From: VAZQ01 sp036498625
GTDB taxonomy: Bacteria > Pseudomonadota > Alphaproteobacteria > Rhizobiales > Xanthobacteraceae
Length of the DNA stretch: 52,633 bases
NCBI GenBank assembly: GCA_036498625.1
Contig: DASYFD010000168.1
Location: 1 to 52,633, forward strand
Direction: 5' to 3'
In this document: piece after piece, positions 33,773-42,281 of the stretch
Layout: every line of letters begins with the position of its first letter
Numbering within the stretch: the first letter of the stretch is position 1
Notes under the pieces: model-generated
The model's database searches: none
What the model was told of the DNA's origin: nothing
Seen by the model: the letters and a program-made list of their open reading frames with translations, nothing else
Program-made: the position numbers and the translations under genes

Positions 33773-35743
33773 ATGAGCAAATCGCGGAAATGGTTGTCCG
33801 GTTCTTCGCGGCGCGGCTTCCTCAAGGACGCTGCCGGGGTTGCGGCCGGCACCGTGCTGACCAGACAGTCGCTGTGGGCCCAAGACAGCCGCGCCGGCGC
33901 CGCGGCGCGCTCCAGCGTCGCCTTTCCAGGGATCGATCCGCAGCTCATGATCACGCCCGATGAGGCGCTGGCCTGGAACACGTTCAAGGCGCAGGTCGGT
34001 CCGACCTATGCGGGCAGCACGGGCTGGAAGCGCTACACCGACTTTCTCGTCGACCAGATGGTGAAGCTCGGCGCCATCGACCTGGATTTTGTCGAGATCC
34101 CCTATGATCATTACATCGTGGACGATTGGCCGGATCGGCGCACCCATTTCTGCGACTCCGGAGTGGCGGTGGAGCGGCTGGTCAGCGACGGGACGCCGGT
34201 GCCGGTCGTCGCCTCTTACGGCATGACCTCCGGCGCGGCGCCCGCGGGCATCACGGCGCCGATGCTGTATTACGACCCCGCCCATCCGCCGGCCGCGGGC
34301 GAGATGGCGGAAAAGGTTCTGGTCTTTGCGACCGCGCCCTATCCGGCTCCGCCGTACTCGGAGTCGTTCTTGGACAACTTCACGCCCACCGATTACGAGT
34401 GGCGCTCGCCCGGGGAGTGGCCGCCGCTGTTTGTGCCGCCGCCCGCGAGCGTGACCAGCTCCTATCATTCCCGCTGGGTCTGGAGCCAGCTCAACGGCTT
34501 CGCGGCGATCGGGATCAAAGGCGGCGCGGCCGGCATGGTGGTCGTGTACGACCTCTCGCCGGGGGCGGCGTTCGGCTTGGCGCAACGCAGCGTCTATACG
34601 CCGGATGGCAAGGCCGGCCTCGGCGCCAAATACGTCAACTGTCCGACCCTCACCCTCGACCGCGTGCACGGCGCCAAGGTGCTCGCCGACGCCAAGGCCG
34701 GCAAGACCGCCACCCTGACCCTCAAGGCCCGCTTCCAGCGCGACACCGGCAAGGCCATCATCGGCTATCTGCCGGGCAGGAATTACGGCATGCCGCAGGA
34801 CGAGCACGTCCTGCTCGCCACCCATACCGACGCCATGTCGTTGATCGAGGAGAACGGCGGCCTGGGGATGCTCGGCATCCTGTCCTACTTCAATCGCCTG
34901 CCGCAGTCGGCGCGGCCGCGCACGCTGGTCTTCTACTTCGATTGCCGCCACTTCATGCCGGGCGGGGAGGGCAGCTGGCCGCAATTCGACTACTACACCT
35001 TGCATCCCGAGCGGCTCAAGCAGGTGGTGGCGACGCTCGGCATGGAGCACATGGGGGGCCGGCAGACCATCGAGACCGGGGAGGGCGGCAACCAGTACGT
35101 CTACTCTGGCGAGCGCCCCGAGAACGGCGGCGTCATCACCAGCCTGATGGACGTCTACAACAACAATATCTGGCTGGTGGAGGCGATCGCACGCGCGGCG
35201 ACCGACAATCATTGGCCGCGGGTCGACGTCAAGGCCGGGGTCGGGCCCGGGCTCAACGGCGGATTCCAGGGCCGGGTGAAGAGCCCGATGAACAAGGGTC
35301 GGGCCTATCAGATTCCCGGCATCGGGCTCGCCGGCGACTGGCCCGGCGGCTGGACCCAGACTTATGCGCAACTGGACACCGAGGCCGGTGCGCACGGCTT
35401 CGACCATGACTACTTCGTGCAGCAGGTGGCGGGCCTGTCACAGCTGGCGGGCGAGCTGATGCGGGTGCGGCCGCAGGTCATCGACCTCGGCTGGGGCACG
35501 CTGCGCTCGGCGCTGGTCGAGCTCGCGGATGCCGCCTTCGTGGCGCCGCACGAGGCGGCGGCGCACCGGCGAACGCTGGTCGACCAGTACGTGGCGGCCT
35601 TCCGGCATGTCGAGAATGCCGCGCTCAAGGAGGCGAGGAGCGCGCTCGACCAACTCGGCGCCAATGCCGCCACCTGGGTCGTTCCCGACCAACAACGCAC
35701 CCTCGCGGCCCTGCTTGATGGGCAGCTCGCCAAGCTGGCCTGA
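33773..35743 (+). CDS. Tat-exported M28-like zinc peptidase-fold protein
   Basis: A 656-residue protein with a Tat leader (SSRRGFLKDAAGVAAG, Arg13-Arg14). An inserted region around residues 180-340 resembles a PA-type domain; the core carries VLLATHTDAMSLIEENGGLG, reminiscent of the M28 peptidase H-x-D...N-G motif, with Glu in place of the usual Asp before Asn-Gly. Later FYFDCRHFMPGGEGSW and LGMEHMG supply further candidate ligands. It is long compared with M28 peptidases (about 450). The substrate, peptide or otherwise, is unclear. Start ATG 33773 is preceded by AGCGGGAACGC. Divergent from a Bug gene. Moderate confidence in fold, low in activity. Confidence 0.72.
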   Translation: MSKSRKWLSGSSRRGFLKDAAGVAAGTVLTRQSLWAQDSRAGAAARSSVAFPGIDPQLMITPDEALAWNTFKAQVGPTYAGSTGWKRYTDFLVDQMVKLGAIDLDFVEIPYDHYIVDDWPDRRTHFCDSGVAVERLVSDGTPVPVVASYGMTSGAAPAGITAPMLYYDPAHPPAAGEMAEKVLVFATAPYPAPPYSESFLDNFTPTDYEWRSPGEWPPLFVPPPASVTSSYHSRWVWSQLNGFAAIGIKGGAAGMVVVYDLSPGAAFGLAQRSVYTPDGKAGLGAKYVNCPTLTLDRVHGAKVLADAKAGKTATLTLKARFQRDTGKAIIGYLPGRNYGMPQDEHVLLATHTDAMSLIEENGGLGMLGILSYFNRLPQSARPRTLVFYFDCRHFMPGGEGSWPQFDYYTLHPERLKQVVATLGMEHMGGRQTIETGEGGNQYVYSGERPENGGVITSLMDVYNNNIWLVEAIARAATDNHWPRVDVKAGVGPGLNGGFQGRVKSPMNKGRAYQIPGIGLAGDWPGGWTQTYAQLDTEAGAHGFDHDYFVQQVAGLSQLAGELMRVRPQVIDLGWGTLRSALVELADAAFVAPHEAAAHRRTLVDQYVAAFRHVENAALKEARSALDQLGANAATWVVPDQQRTLAALLDGQLAKLA

Positions 35744-35755
35744 GGCCGGGGCGGA

Positions 35756-35798
35756 CCTTCGGGACCCCGCCGGCCGGGCGCGCGGGGCGTCCCGAAGG
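35756..35798. terminator. Long hairpin downstream of the M28-like gene
   Basis: A perfect ten-base outer stem, CCTTCGGGAC pairing with GTCCCGAAGG, with a further CCCCGC/GCGGGG inner pairing. It starts 12 bases after the stop at 35743. There is no T run, so it may be a Rho-assisted stop or an mRNA 3' stabiliser. Confidence 0.5.
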
Positions 35799-36005
35799 GC
35801 TATGGGGGCGCCTCGCCCTATGCTATACGTCCGCTTCGTTCCAGGGTCTAACCGGGGAACGTCGGTCTACCTGAACGGTCGACCGCCTCCTGCGGCCCGG
35901 CGCGATCGTCTCGGGCGCCTTGCATGAGGGATCCTTGGTGCAGGAATGGCCAGGCTTCGAACGCGAGCCTAATGACTTAAAATCCGTGAAAGAGGAACGT
36001 GGACC

Positions 36006-38150
36006 ATGAGGATAAGAAGCAAGCTGTATCTCGGCGTGGCGCCGATCGCGCTCGCCAGCGTGCTGGCCGGTGCGCCGGCGCAACTTTCCGCCCAGCAGGC
36101 CGCGCCCGCCGTCAACATCGGGGCGACTGATCTCGGCGGCGTGGTCACGGGACCGAACGGGCCGGAGGCCGGCGTCTGGGTGATCGCCGAGACCAAGGAC
36201 ACGCCGACCCGCTTTGCCAAGATGGTCGTCACCGACGATCAGGGCCGCTATGTCGTCCCTGACCTCCCGAAGGGCAATTACAGCATCTGGGTGCGCGGCT
36301 ATGGCCTCGTCGATTCGCCCAAGGTCAAGAGCGACCCGGGCAAGATCGTCAACCTGACCGCGGTGCCGGCCCCCAATGCGACGGCGGCGGCGCAGTACTA
36401 TCCTGCCATCTACTGGTATTCGATGCTCAAGATGCCGGACGCGAGCCAGTTCGGCCCCAAGGGCATTCCGGTCAAGCAGGCCGAATACATCAACCTGATG
36501 AAGAACAACGGCTGCGTCGGCTGCCATCAGCTCGGCACGCTCGCGACTCGCACCATCCCGGCGGCCTTCGGCACCTCGTCCAAGGACGCCTGGATGCAGC
36601 GCATCCAGTCCGGCCAGGCCGGCGAGCTCATGGTCAACATCATCGCCGGCCAGCTGCAGGCGGCGCCGCTCGGCTATCTCGCCGATTGGACCGATCGGAT
36701 CGCCAAGGGCGAACTGCCGCACGCCACCCCCAAGCGCCCGGAAGGCGTCGAGCGCAACGTCGTAGTCACGACCTTGGACTGGTCGGACGAGAAGCACTAC
36801 CTGCACGACCTGATCTCGACCGACAAGCGCAACCCGACCGTCAACGGCGGCGGTGCGCTCTACGGACAGCCGGAATACAGCATGGATTATTTCCCCGTGC
36901 TGGATCTCAAGACCAACACGGCCACACTGGAGAAGGCGCCGGTCCGCGACGCGGACATGCATGAGATGCTTGGACCCGGCCACGCCGCCATGGAGAAGCC
37001 GCTCGGGCCCTCCGCCTACTGGGGCGACGAGAAGATCTGGACCGCGCACTTCAACAATCACAACGCGGCCATGGACGAGAAGGGCCGTATCTGGATGACG
37101 GCGGCCTTCCGCGACCAGAAGAACGAGCCGGCGTTCTGCAAGGCCGGATCGGATCACCCGTCCGCCAAGCTGTTCCCGCTCGACCAGAGCCAGCGGATGC
37201 TGATCGTCTATGATCCGAAGACCAAGAAGTTCGAGTTCGTCGATACCTGCTTCACCACCCACCACCTCAACTTCGACTCCAAGGGCGTGTTATGGACGTC
37301 GAGCGGCGGCGGCGGCGGCGTGGTCGGCTGGGTCGATACCAAGAAGTGGGACGAGACCCACGATGCGGCGAAGTCGCAAGGCTGGACCGCGATGGTGGTC
37401 GATACCAACGGCGACGGCAAGCGCGGTGAGTACACCGAGCCGAACCAGCCGCTCGATCCGAGCAAGGACCGCCGCTTGGGCCAGGTGTTCTACGCCGTCA
37501 GCGTGAACCAGGCGGACGGCTCGGTGTGGGGAACCATCCGCAGCAATCCGGGCGCGATCGTGCGCATCGTTCCGGGCTCGAACCCGCCCGAGACGGCGGT
37601 GTCGGAAATCTACAACGTTCCGATGCCCGGATACGGACCGCGCGGCGGTGATATCGATTCGAAGGGCGTCTATTGGTCGTCGCTCGGAAGCGGCCATCTG
37701 GCCTCGTTCGATCGCACCAAGTGCAAGGCTCCCGCCAACGGACCGAAGGCGACCGGCGATCAGTGCCCGGAGGGCTGGAGCTTCTATCAGTATCCGGGCC
37801 CGGGCTTCGAAGGCATCGGCGACAACAGCGCCGAGTCGAGCTACTACACCTGGGTCGACGAGAAGAACACGCTCGGACTCGGCAACGACGTGCCGGTCTC
37901 GACCGCGAACCTCGAGGACGGCGTGGTCGCGTTGAAGGACGGCAAGATGGTGCTGCTGCGCTTGCCGTACCCGATGGGCTTCTTCGCCAAGGGCATCGAC
38001 GGCCGCATCGACGATGCGAACGCCGGCTGGAAGGGCAGAGGCCTGTGGGTGAGCAGCGGCGATCGTGCGCCGTGGCAAACCGAAGGCGGCAAGGGCAACA
38101 AGCCCATGGCGGTGCACTTCCAGATCCGCCCCGATCCGCTCGCGAGGTAA
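36006..38150 (+). CDS. Exported carboxypeptidase-regulatory/monohaem cytochrome c/beta-propeller fusion
   Basis: A 714-residue periplasmic protein with three parts: signal peptide (to about 30), a CarboxypepD_reg-like beta-sandwich (about 42-122, GGVVTGPNGPEAGVWVIAET), a single haem-c site C170-V-G-C173-H174 inside GCVGCHQLG, and a long propeller-like region (about 230-700) resembling virginiamycin-B-lyase/NHL propellers, with repeated N/D-x-K-G-x-x-W turns (DSKGVLWTSS, DSKGVYWSSLGSG). The haem implies electron transfer from a partner dehydrogenase. ATG 36006 follows GAGGAACGTGG. It ends before the strong terminator at 38200. No enzymatic function is established for this architecture as far as I know. 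Confidence 0.85.
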   Translation: MRIRSKLYLGVAPIALASVLAGAPAQLSAQQAAPAVNIGATDLGGVVTGPNGPEAGVWVIAETKDTPTRFAKMVVTDDQGRYVVPDLPKGNYSIWVRGYGLVDSPKVKSDPGKIVNLTAVPAPNATAAAQYYPAIYWYSMLKMPDASQFGPKGIPVKQAEYINLMKNNGCVGCHQLGTLATRTIPAAFGTSSKDAWMQRIQSGQAGELMVNIIAGQLQAAPLGYLADWTDRIAKGELPHATPKRPEGVERNVVVTTLDWSDEKHYLHDLISTDKRNPTVNGGGALYGQPEYSMDYFPVLDLKTNTATLEKAPVRDADMHEMLGPGHAAMEKPLGPSAYWGDEKIWTAHFNNHNAAMDEKGRIWMTAAFRDQKNEPAFCKAGSDHPSAKLFPLDQSQRMLIVYDPKTKKFEFVDTCFTTHHLNFDSKGVLWTSSGGGGGVVGWVDTKKWDETHDAAKSQGWTAMVVDTNGDGKRGEYTEPNQPLDPSKDRRLGQVFYAVSVNQADGSVWGTIRSNPGAIVRIVPGSNPPETAVSEIYNVPMPGYGPRGGDIDSKGVYWSSLGSGHLASFDRTKCKAPANGPKATGDQCPEGWSFYQYPGPGFEGIGDNSAESSYYTWVDEKNTLGLGNDVPVSTANLEDGVVALKDGKMVLLRLPYPMGFFAKGIDGRIDDANAGWKGRGLWVSSGDRAPWQTEGGKGNKPMAVHFQIRPDPLAR

Positions 38151-38199
38151 AGGGCGCGATCGTTCGCGGCTGACGCCGCGGATGTAGATGAAATGAAGG

Positions 38200-38230
38200 G
38201 GCCCGCTTCCGATGGAAGCGGGCCTTTTTT
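38200..38230 (+). terminator. Rho-independent terminator
   Basis: A perfect 11-base stem GGCCCGCTTCC / GGAAGCGGGCC with a three-base loop, followed by TTTTTT. It lies 50 bases after the cytochrome-propeller stop and just before the convergent SemiSWEET gene. The plus-strand T run makes it terminate the plus-strand transcript. Confidence 0.93.
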
Positions 38231-38253
38231 CGTTTCCCGAGTCTGCGAAGCCG

Positions 38254-38514
38254 TCATCTGCCGGCAGAGCCACGCAACTTGAAATAAAGAATGCAGAACA
38301 ACAGCAACACGCTGATGCTGTTGGCGACGACGATGACGATATCGTGCTGGAGCAAACCGTAAACTACCCACAGGCCGATGCCCGAGGCGAGCAGAGCAAA
38401 CATTTTGAACGACAGGTCATCTGCCTTGCCGGTATCCCAGCATTTCTTCAGCTGGGGGAAATAGGCCACGGTCGTGAAAAATGCTGCGATGGTTCCGGTC
38501 ACGGTGGAGAGCAC
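38254..38514 (-). CDS. SemiSWEET-type PQ-loop transporter
   Basis: An 86-residue protein with three membrane helices, the size of bacterial SemiSWEET sugar transporters, which work as dimers. The PQ signature is FFTTVAYFPQLKKCW (about 12-26), helix 2 is MFALLASGIGLWVVYGLL and helix 3 VIVVANSISVLLLFCILYF; the Asn of the sugar pocket is in IVVANS. The start is a GTG at 38514; there is no ATG in the correct place. It follows the stress operon on the same strand by 80 bases, so read-through is possible. Sugar specificity is not evident. Confidence 0.85.
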   Translation of the reverse strand: MLSTVTGTIAAFFTTVAYFPQLKKCWDTGKADDLSFKMFALLASGIGLWVVYGLLQHDIVIVVANSISVLLLFCILYFKLRGSAGR

Positions 38515-38593
38515 GCTTTTACACCCGAGACCCTGGGCGACGATTGCTGATGCGTTACGAGCCAAGGCCCGGCCGGGCCGAGCGATCCCGACC

Positions 38594-39298
38594 TTACTGG
38601 CCGGCAGGACGCCGCGCCGCGATCCCGACGGCGGCCACGATCGCCAAGGCGGCGGCCCCGAGAAGCATTTGATCGCGCGCGCGCGCCTCCGGCAATGCCT
38701 CCGAGATGGCGGCTGAAGCGCGACGCCCGCCCAAAGCTGCCGTGCTCGCGAACTGAGCCGCGGATTCGCGTACCGAAACGCCTGCTTCACCGGCGGCGGC
38801 TGCAGCTCCATCCGCCAGAGAGACGACGCTGTCGACAACCTGGGAGGCTGCATTCCTGGCCGCTTCCCCGGCCTCGGCCCCCCATTGCTGGACGGCCGAT
38901 GCGATTTCGTGCGCCTGTGCCGACGCTCCGGCCGCGAAGTCGACATCGCGATCGGGCTTGGTTTTCAGCAGGCTGACGACCCCAGCGCCCACCAGCAGGG
39001 AGGTGATCGGCGGGTGACGCAGCAGGTGCCACGCAAGACCGGCTCCGATCGCAAGGGCGGCGGCCGGATTGGCGGCCGCCCGGCCCTTGATCTCGGCGAT
39101 CACGCTCTGGACGGTTTCATGGAAGTAGTCCGTCGCCTTCTCGACCACCTCGTCCTTTGACTGGCGGGCCTCCGACCAGACTTCGTCCTTGAACTCCGAA
39201 AGCGTGGCGGGAGATCGCAGCCGCTCCACATCGGCGGTCACCCGCTGGCGGGCGGCTTCGACCTCGTGCTCGAGTGCTACCAGATTGGGGTTGCTCAT
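38594..39298 (-). CDS. DUF3618-like membrane protein, last gene of the stress operon
   Basis: A 234-residue protein with a charged helical N-terminus (ALEHEVEAARQRVTADVERL), a hydrophobic hairpin near residues 76-110 (AAALAIGAGLAW...SLLVGAGVV), an alanine-rich helical middle and a second membrane helix at the end (LLGAAALAIVAAVGIAAR). The N-terminal part resembles DUF3618/YqjK-type proteins. Its ATG overlaps the preceding stop (ATGA at 39295-39298), showing translational coupling with the gene at 39295-40134. Likely an inner-membrane structural or stress protein; function unknown. Confidence 0.75.
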   Translation of the reverse strand: MSNPNLVALEHEVEAARQRVTADVERLRSPATLSEFKDEVWSEARQSKDEVVEKATDYFHETVQSVIAEIKGRAAANPAAALAIGAGLAWHLLRHPPITSLLVGAGVVSLLKTKPDRDVDFAAGASAQAHEIASAVQQWGAEAGEAARNAASQVVDSVVSLADGAAAAAGEAGVSVRESAAQFASTAALGGRRASAAISEALPEARARDQMLLGAAALAIVAAVGIAARRPAGQ

Positions 39299-40134
39299 CG
39301 GCCGCCCCGGCTCTCGCCGCTCTGGTTCTTGGCGCCTGTGCTCTGGCCGCCTCCAACACTCGATTGGGCGGTGCGTTGTGGCTGAGTATTTTTGGGTGCC
39401 GTGCTCTGGCTGCTTGTTCCGCTTTGCGCGTTGGCGCTGCGGTTCGGCTCCTCGGGCTTGCCGGTGACGGCGCTGGTGAATGAGCCCGCGACATCGCGCG
39501 CGATCTCCTTGATGCCGTCCTGGTTCAGCCCCCGCTGCTCGGCCGCGGCCTTCAAACGATCTCCCGCCGCGCCGGCAGCCCCAACGAGGCTGTCACCGGC
39601 CTTGCTCACCGCATCGGTCAGAGCATCCCGGGCACCTCCGAATGTCTGGTTCTCGATGTCACTCACGGGAAATGCCGCCGCAATCGCTGCGCCGGCTGCC
39701 ACTCCCATAATGGCCACCGCCAACGGTTGCTCGCGCAGTACCCGGTTCATGCCGGTCTGCAGAGTGGACTGGGCCTGCCGCGTCATGCGGGCCGATTGAT
39801 CGGAAATGTTGCCGGCATATTCCGACACCGAATCGGCATAGGAGCTTGCGGTGTCGACCACCCGGTCCTTGACGTCGGTGACATAGTCGGCGGCACCGCC
39901 GGCCGCCTGTGCCACACCGTCGCGCAGGCTCGAGGGGCGCATGGATTCCGCCCGGCCGCGCTCGCTTGTCCCCGGATAGGCCGAGAAACTTTTCGCCAGC
40001 GGGCTCGCGCCACTGCGCATCAAGAGGGCGCAACCAGCCGCGAACAGCAGGAGACCTTCCGGATTGCGCCGGACCGTATTCATCACCCAATCACCCGCCG
40101 AAACGGGGGCTTCATAATCTTGATAGCGGCTCAT
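39295..40134 (-). CDS. Alanine/serine-rich membrane protein of the stress operon
   Basis: A 279-residue protein: short membrane helix near 27-40 (GLLLFAAGCALLM), a long amphipathic region rich in Asp/Ser/Ala heptads (DYVTDVKDRVVDTASSYADS...), a second helix near 133-152 (PLAVAIMGVAAGAAIAAAF) and a disordered Gln/Ser/Thr C-tail. This is the general build of YqjD/YtxH-type envelope stress proteins. It overlaps both neighbours by four bases (ATGA), the tightest coupling in the window. A good AAGGAG site precedes ATG 40134. Name and function unknown. Confidence 0.75.
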   Translation of the reverse strand: MSRYQDYEAPVSAGDWVMNTVRRNPEGLLLFAAGCALLMRSGASPLAKSFSAYPGTSERGRAESMRPSSLRDGVAQAAGGAADYVTDVKDRVVDTASSYADSVSEYAGNISDQSARMTRQAQSTLQTGMNRVLREQPLAVAIMGVAAGAAIAAAFPVSDIENQTFGGARDALTDAVSKAGDSLVGAAGAAGDRLKAAAEQRGLNQDGIKEIARDVAGSFTSAVTGKPEEPNRSANAQSGTSSQSTAPKNTQPQRTAQSSVGGGQSTGAKNQSGESRGGR

Positions 40135-40526
40135 GTCAGCTGCTCCTTGGCTGTTTTGATGTCTTGGCTGAGTTGCCGGGCCGTTCTTTTAGGAAGAAAA
40201 TCTTCGGCGAGCATGGATCGCGCCTGGAAGAAAAGCACCAGTGAAACGAGGGCGACTACGGCGGCGACCAACAAGCAAGCGACGGCGGGAGAAAGTCCCC
40301 AGCTCACGAGCCCGAACACGATGCCCTCGATGATCAACAGCGCGACCACCAGGGCGAGGAGGGCGGCGGCCCCCATCCACGCCAAGGCCTGCAGCCGACC
40401 GGAGATCTTTTCACTTATCTCCGCCCTCGCCAGCTGAATTTCCTTCTGCATCAGGCTGGTGAAGTCGGCCATCAAGTCGCCGAGCGTGCGGCCCAGGATG
40501 GAACCCCGCAAACCGTCATGCGCCAT
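40131..40526 (-). CDS. Holin-X/YqjE-like (DUF1469) membrane protein
   Basis: A 131-residue protein with an amphipathic N-terminal helix (LGDLMADFTSLMQKEIQLARAEISEKI) and two long membrane helices (about 48-73 and 78-104). This is the Phage_holin_X/DUF1469 family, of which YqjE is the E. coli member; despite the name it is chromosomal and not lytic as far as known. It lies in the middle of the overlapping operon, sharing 4 bases with the next gene and 11 with the previous one. Confidence 0.82.
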   Translation of the reverse strand: MAHDGLRGSILGRTLGDLMADFTSLMQKEIQLARAEISEKISGRLQALAWMGAAALLALVVALLIIEGIVFGLVSWGLSPAVACLLVAAVVALVSLVLFFQARSMLAEDFLPKRTARQLSQDIKTAKEQLT

Positions 40527-41079
40527 GGGACGACCCTGATCTGTACGTATCCTTCGGGCCCATGTTCCGGGCCGTTGCGGCGGCGCCGCTCTTGGATTCC
40601 GTCTTCAGCAGCCGGAAGACCAGGAAGCCGAACAACGCGGCAGAGCCGAACACCACCGCCGGCTGCCGCCGCGTGAAGTTCGAAGCCGATTGGTAAAGAT
40701 CCTCGATCGACTGGTCCTTCAAGGTCTTCGAGAACTGCTCGACCTTGGTCGCCGCGTCCCTGACCAATCCTGAGAGCTGCGGAGCGTTTTGAGTCAAATT
40801 GTCGGCCGCGGCCTTGGTGGCCTCGGCCAGGTGCCCCACCCAATCGGATCCCGCTGCGATCTGTTGGACGATGATCCCTTTGGCCTTTTCATTGGCTTCC
40901 GAAGCCAGCGAGGTTGCCGTGTCCTTGGCTTGCTGACCCGCGGCCTGCGCCACATCGGACAGATGGGCGATGGCATCCCCGGCTTTGGCGCGCACGTCGC
41001 CTGCGGCCGCGTCCGGGCGGGCTACTGCATTCGCTGAAGTCGCCAGGGGTATCGAGTTGGGTTTGTTTTCGATGTTCAT
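40516..41079 (-). CDS. YqjD/ElaB-like C-tail-anchored protein, first gene of the stress operon
   Basis: A 187-residue protein: a helical, charged N-terminal domain with ALA-rich heptads (AHLSDVAQAAGQQAKDTATSLASEANEKAKG) and a single C-terminal membrane helix (RRQPAVVFGSAALFGFLVFRLLK, about 143-166) as in YqjD and ElaB, which tether ribosomes to the membrane in stationary phase. Start ATG 41079 has a strong GGAGG seven bases upstream. Membership in that family is by build, not by clear identity. It is followed by the DUF1469 gene with an 11-base overlap, the same order as yqjD-yqjE. Confidence 0.72.
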   Translation of the reverse strand: MNIENKPNSIPLATSANAVARPDAAAGDVRAKAGDAIAHLSDVAQAAGQQAKDTATSLASEANEKAKGIIVQQIAAGSDWVGHLAEATKAAADNLTQNAPQLSGLVRDAATKVEQFSKTLKDQSIEDLYQSASNFTRRQPAVVFGSAALFGFLVFRLLKTESKSGAAATARNMGPKDTYRSGSSHGA

Positions 41080-41330
41080 GTGAACCTCCGTTGCTTCACC
41101 AATCCTGCGCTCCCGGTTAAGTTCCCGCTTCGACCGGGCTCGTTCACGACAAGCATCGCGCGACTGGCAGTTACGTTTCAGCCTCGGCCAGGCGCCCTCC
41201 GCCGCGCTGAGCGATGTGCGGAATTGGACCATGTCAAAAGCTGCTCGAGGGAACGGTCCAACGGCTGGAAAGCGGGGCCAGTGCTTGCCGCCTCGCGGTC
41301 ATCAGTGCGGCGTTTGCCGCCAGCCGGCGC
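41080..41330. other. Upstream region of the stress operon
   Basis: About 250 bases between xth's stop and the operon start. On the minus strand GGAAC at 41121-41125 is followed after 16 bases by GATT (41101-41104), which shares only half of the EcfG -10 element (CGTT), so an EcfG promoter here is possible but weak. Confidence 0.35.
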
Positions 41331-42158
41331 TCAAGCCGCGGAACGACGGGCGGGGCGCTTTTGACGGGGAGGCCGTTTTGTTTGCCCGTCCGCAAGCTCG
41401 ATCCAGGCTGGGGCGTGATCGCTCGCCTTTTCTTGCCCTCGGACGTCACGATCGACCCCGGCAGCAGCAAGCCGCTCCATCAAAGCGGGGCTGAGCAGAA
41501 GATGGTCGATGCGAAGTCCCGCATTGCGGCCAAAGGCGTTCCTCCAATAGTCCCAAAACGTGTAAATGCGCGCGCCCGGATGTCGGCTGCGTATGGCATC
41601 GGTCCAACCCTGGGCGACCAGACGGCGATAGGCCTCCCGGACCTCCGGCCGAAATAGCGCGTCACCGACCCAGCGCTCCGGTGCATAGACGTCGAGCTCG
41701 GTCGGCATCACATTGTAATCGCCGGCGAGCACGCACGGTTCGCCGCTCGCCAGGAGGCCCTTGGCGTGTAATGTCAGTCGCTCGAACCAACGGAGCTTGT
41801 AATCGAATTTGGGCCCCGGGGCCGGGTTGCCGTTCGGCAGATACAGGCATCCGACTATCATGCCGTGGATCGCCGCCTCGATGTAACGGCTGTGCGTATC
41901 GTCCGGGTCGCCGGGAAGGCCGCGACGCGTTTCGACCGGATCCGCTCCGCGGCCCAGAATTGCGACCCCATTCCAGCTTTTTTGGCCGTGCCAGATTGCC
42001 CCATAGCCGGCGGCACGAAGGGAAGCCGCCGGGAACTTTTCGTCCGGAGCCTTCAGCTCCTGAAGACAGACCACGTCCGGAGCGGCCCGCTTCAGCCATG
42101 CAATCAGATTGGGCAGGCGCCCATTGACGCCGTTGACGTTGAAGGTTGCAATTTTCAT
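41331..42158 (-). CDS. xth: Exonuclease III-type AP endonuclease
   Basis: A 275-residue exonuclease III/AP endonuclease that repairs abasic DNA sites. Active-site motifs are complete: Asn near 8 (TFNVNGV), Glu34 (CLQELKA), HGQKSWNGVAIL, the Asp/Asn pair in AGDYNVMP, RIDHLLLS and the catalytic His in ASDHAPAWIEL. Its C-terminus carries a basic tail (KRPPRQKRPARRSAA) that could bind DNA. Start ATG 42158 has no strong ribosome site. An EcfG-type promoter lies at 42282-42306 and a 28-codon frame with a strong ribosome site sits between them. General stress control therefore appears likely. Confidence 0.93.
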   Translation of the reverse strand: MKIATFNVNGVNGRLPNLIAWLKRAAPDVVCLQELKAPDEKFPAASLRAAGYGAIWHGQKSWNGVAILGRGADPVETRRGLPGDPDDTHSRYIEAAIHGMIVGCLYLPNGNPAPGPKFDYKLRWFERLTLHAKGLLASGEPCVLAGDYNVMPTELDVYAPERWVGDALFRPEVREAYRRLVAQGWTDAIRSRHPGARIYTFWDYWRNAFGRNAGLRIDHLLLSPALMERLAAAGVDRDVRGQEKASDHAPAWIELADGQTKRPPRQKRPARRSAA

Positions 42159-42180
42159 CGCACTGGCACCCGCGTGGCCT

Positions 42181-42267
42181 TCAAAGCAGAGCTCGAGGGG
42201 CGTTGGCGGCGCCAGAACCAGCGGGGGCGCGGCACGCGCTGGCGGCGTGCATGAACTTTACCGTCAT
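42181..42267 (-). CDS. Possible 28-codon leader frame upstream of xth
   Basis: Minus-strand frame from ATG 42267 (M-T-V-K-F-M-H) to a stop at 42181-42183, preceded by GGGAGGAG at six bases spacing, a better ribosome site than that of xth. It ends 22 bases before the xth start. If the EcfG-type -10 element at 42282-42285 is used, transcription would begin inside or after the ribosome site, which argues against efficient translation from that promoter. Uncertain. Confidence 0.35.
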   Translation of the reverse strand: MTVKFMHAASACRAPAGSGAANAPRALL

Positions 42268-42281
42268 GGGCTTCTCCTCCC

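Noticed and set aside
40131..40526. Possible prophage holin
   Set aside because: Holin-X/DUF1469 proteins are chromosomal membrane proteins in most genomes, and no endolysin, integrase or structural genes are nearby.
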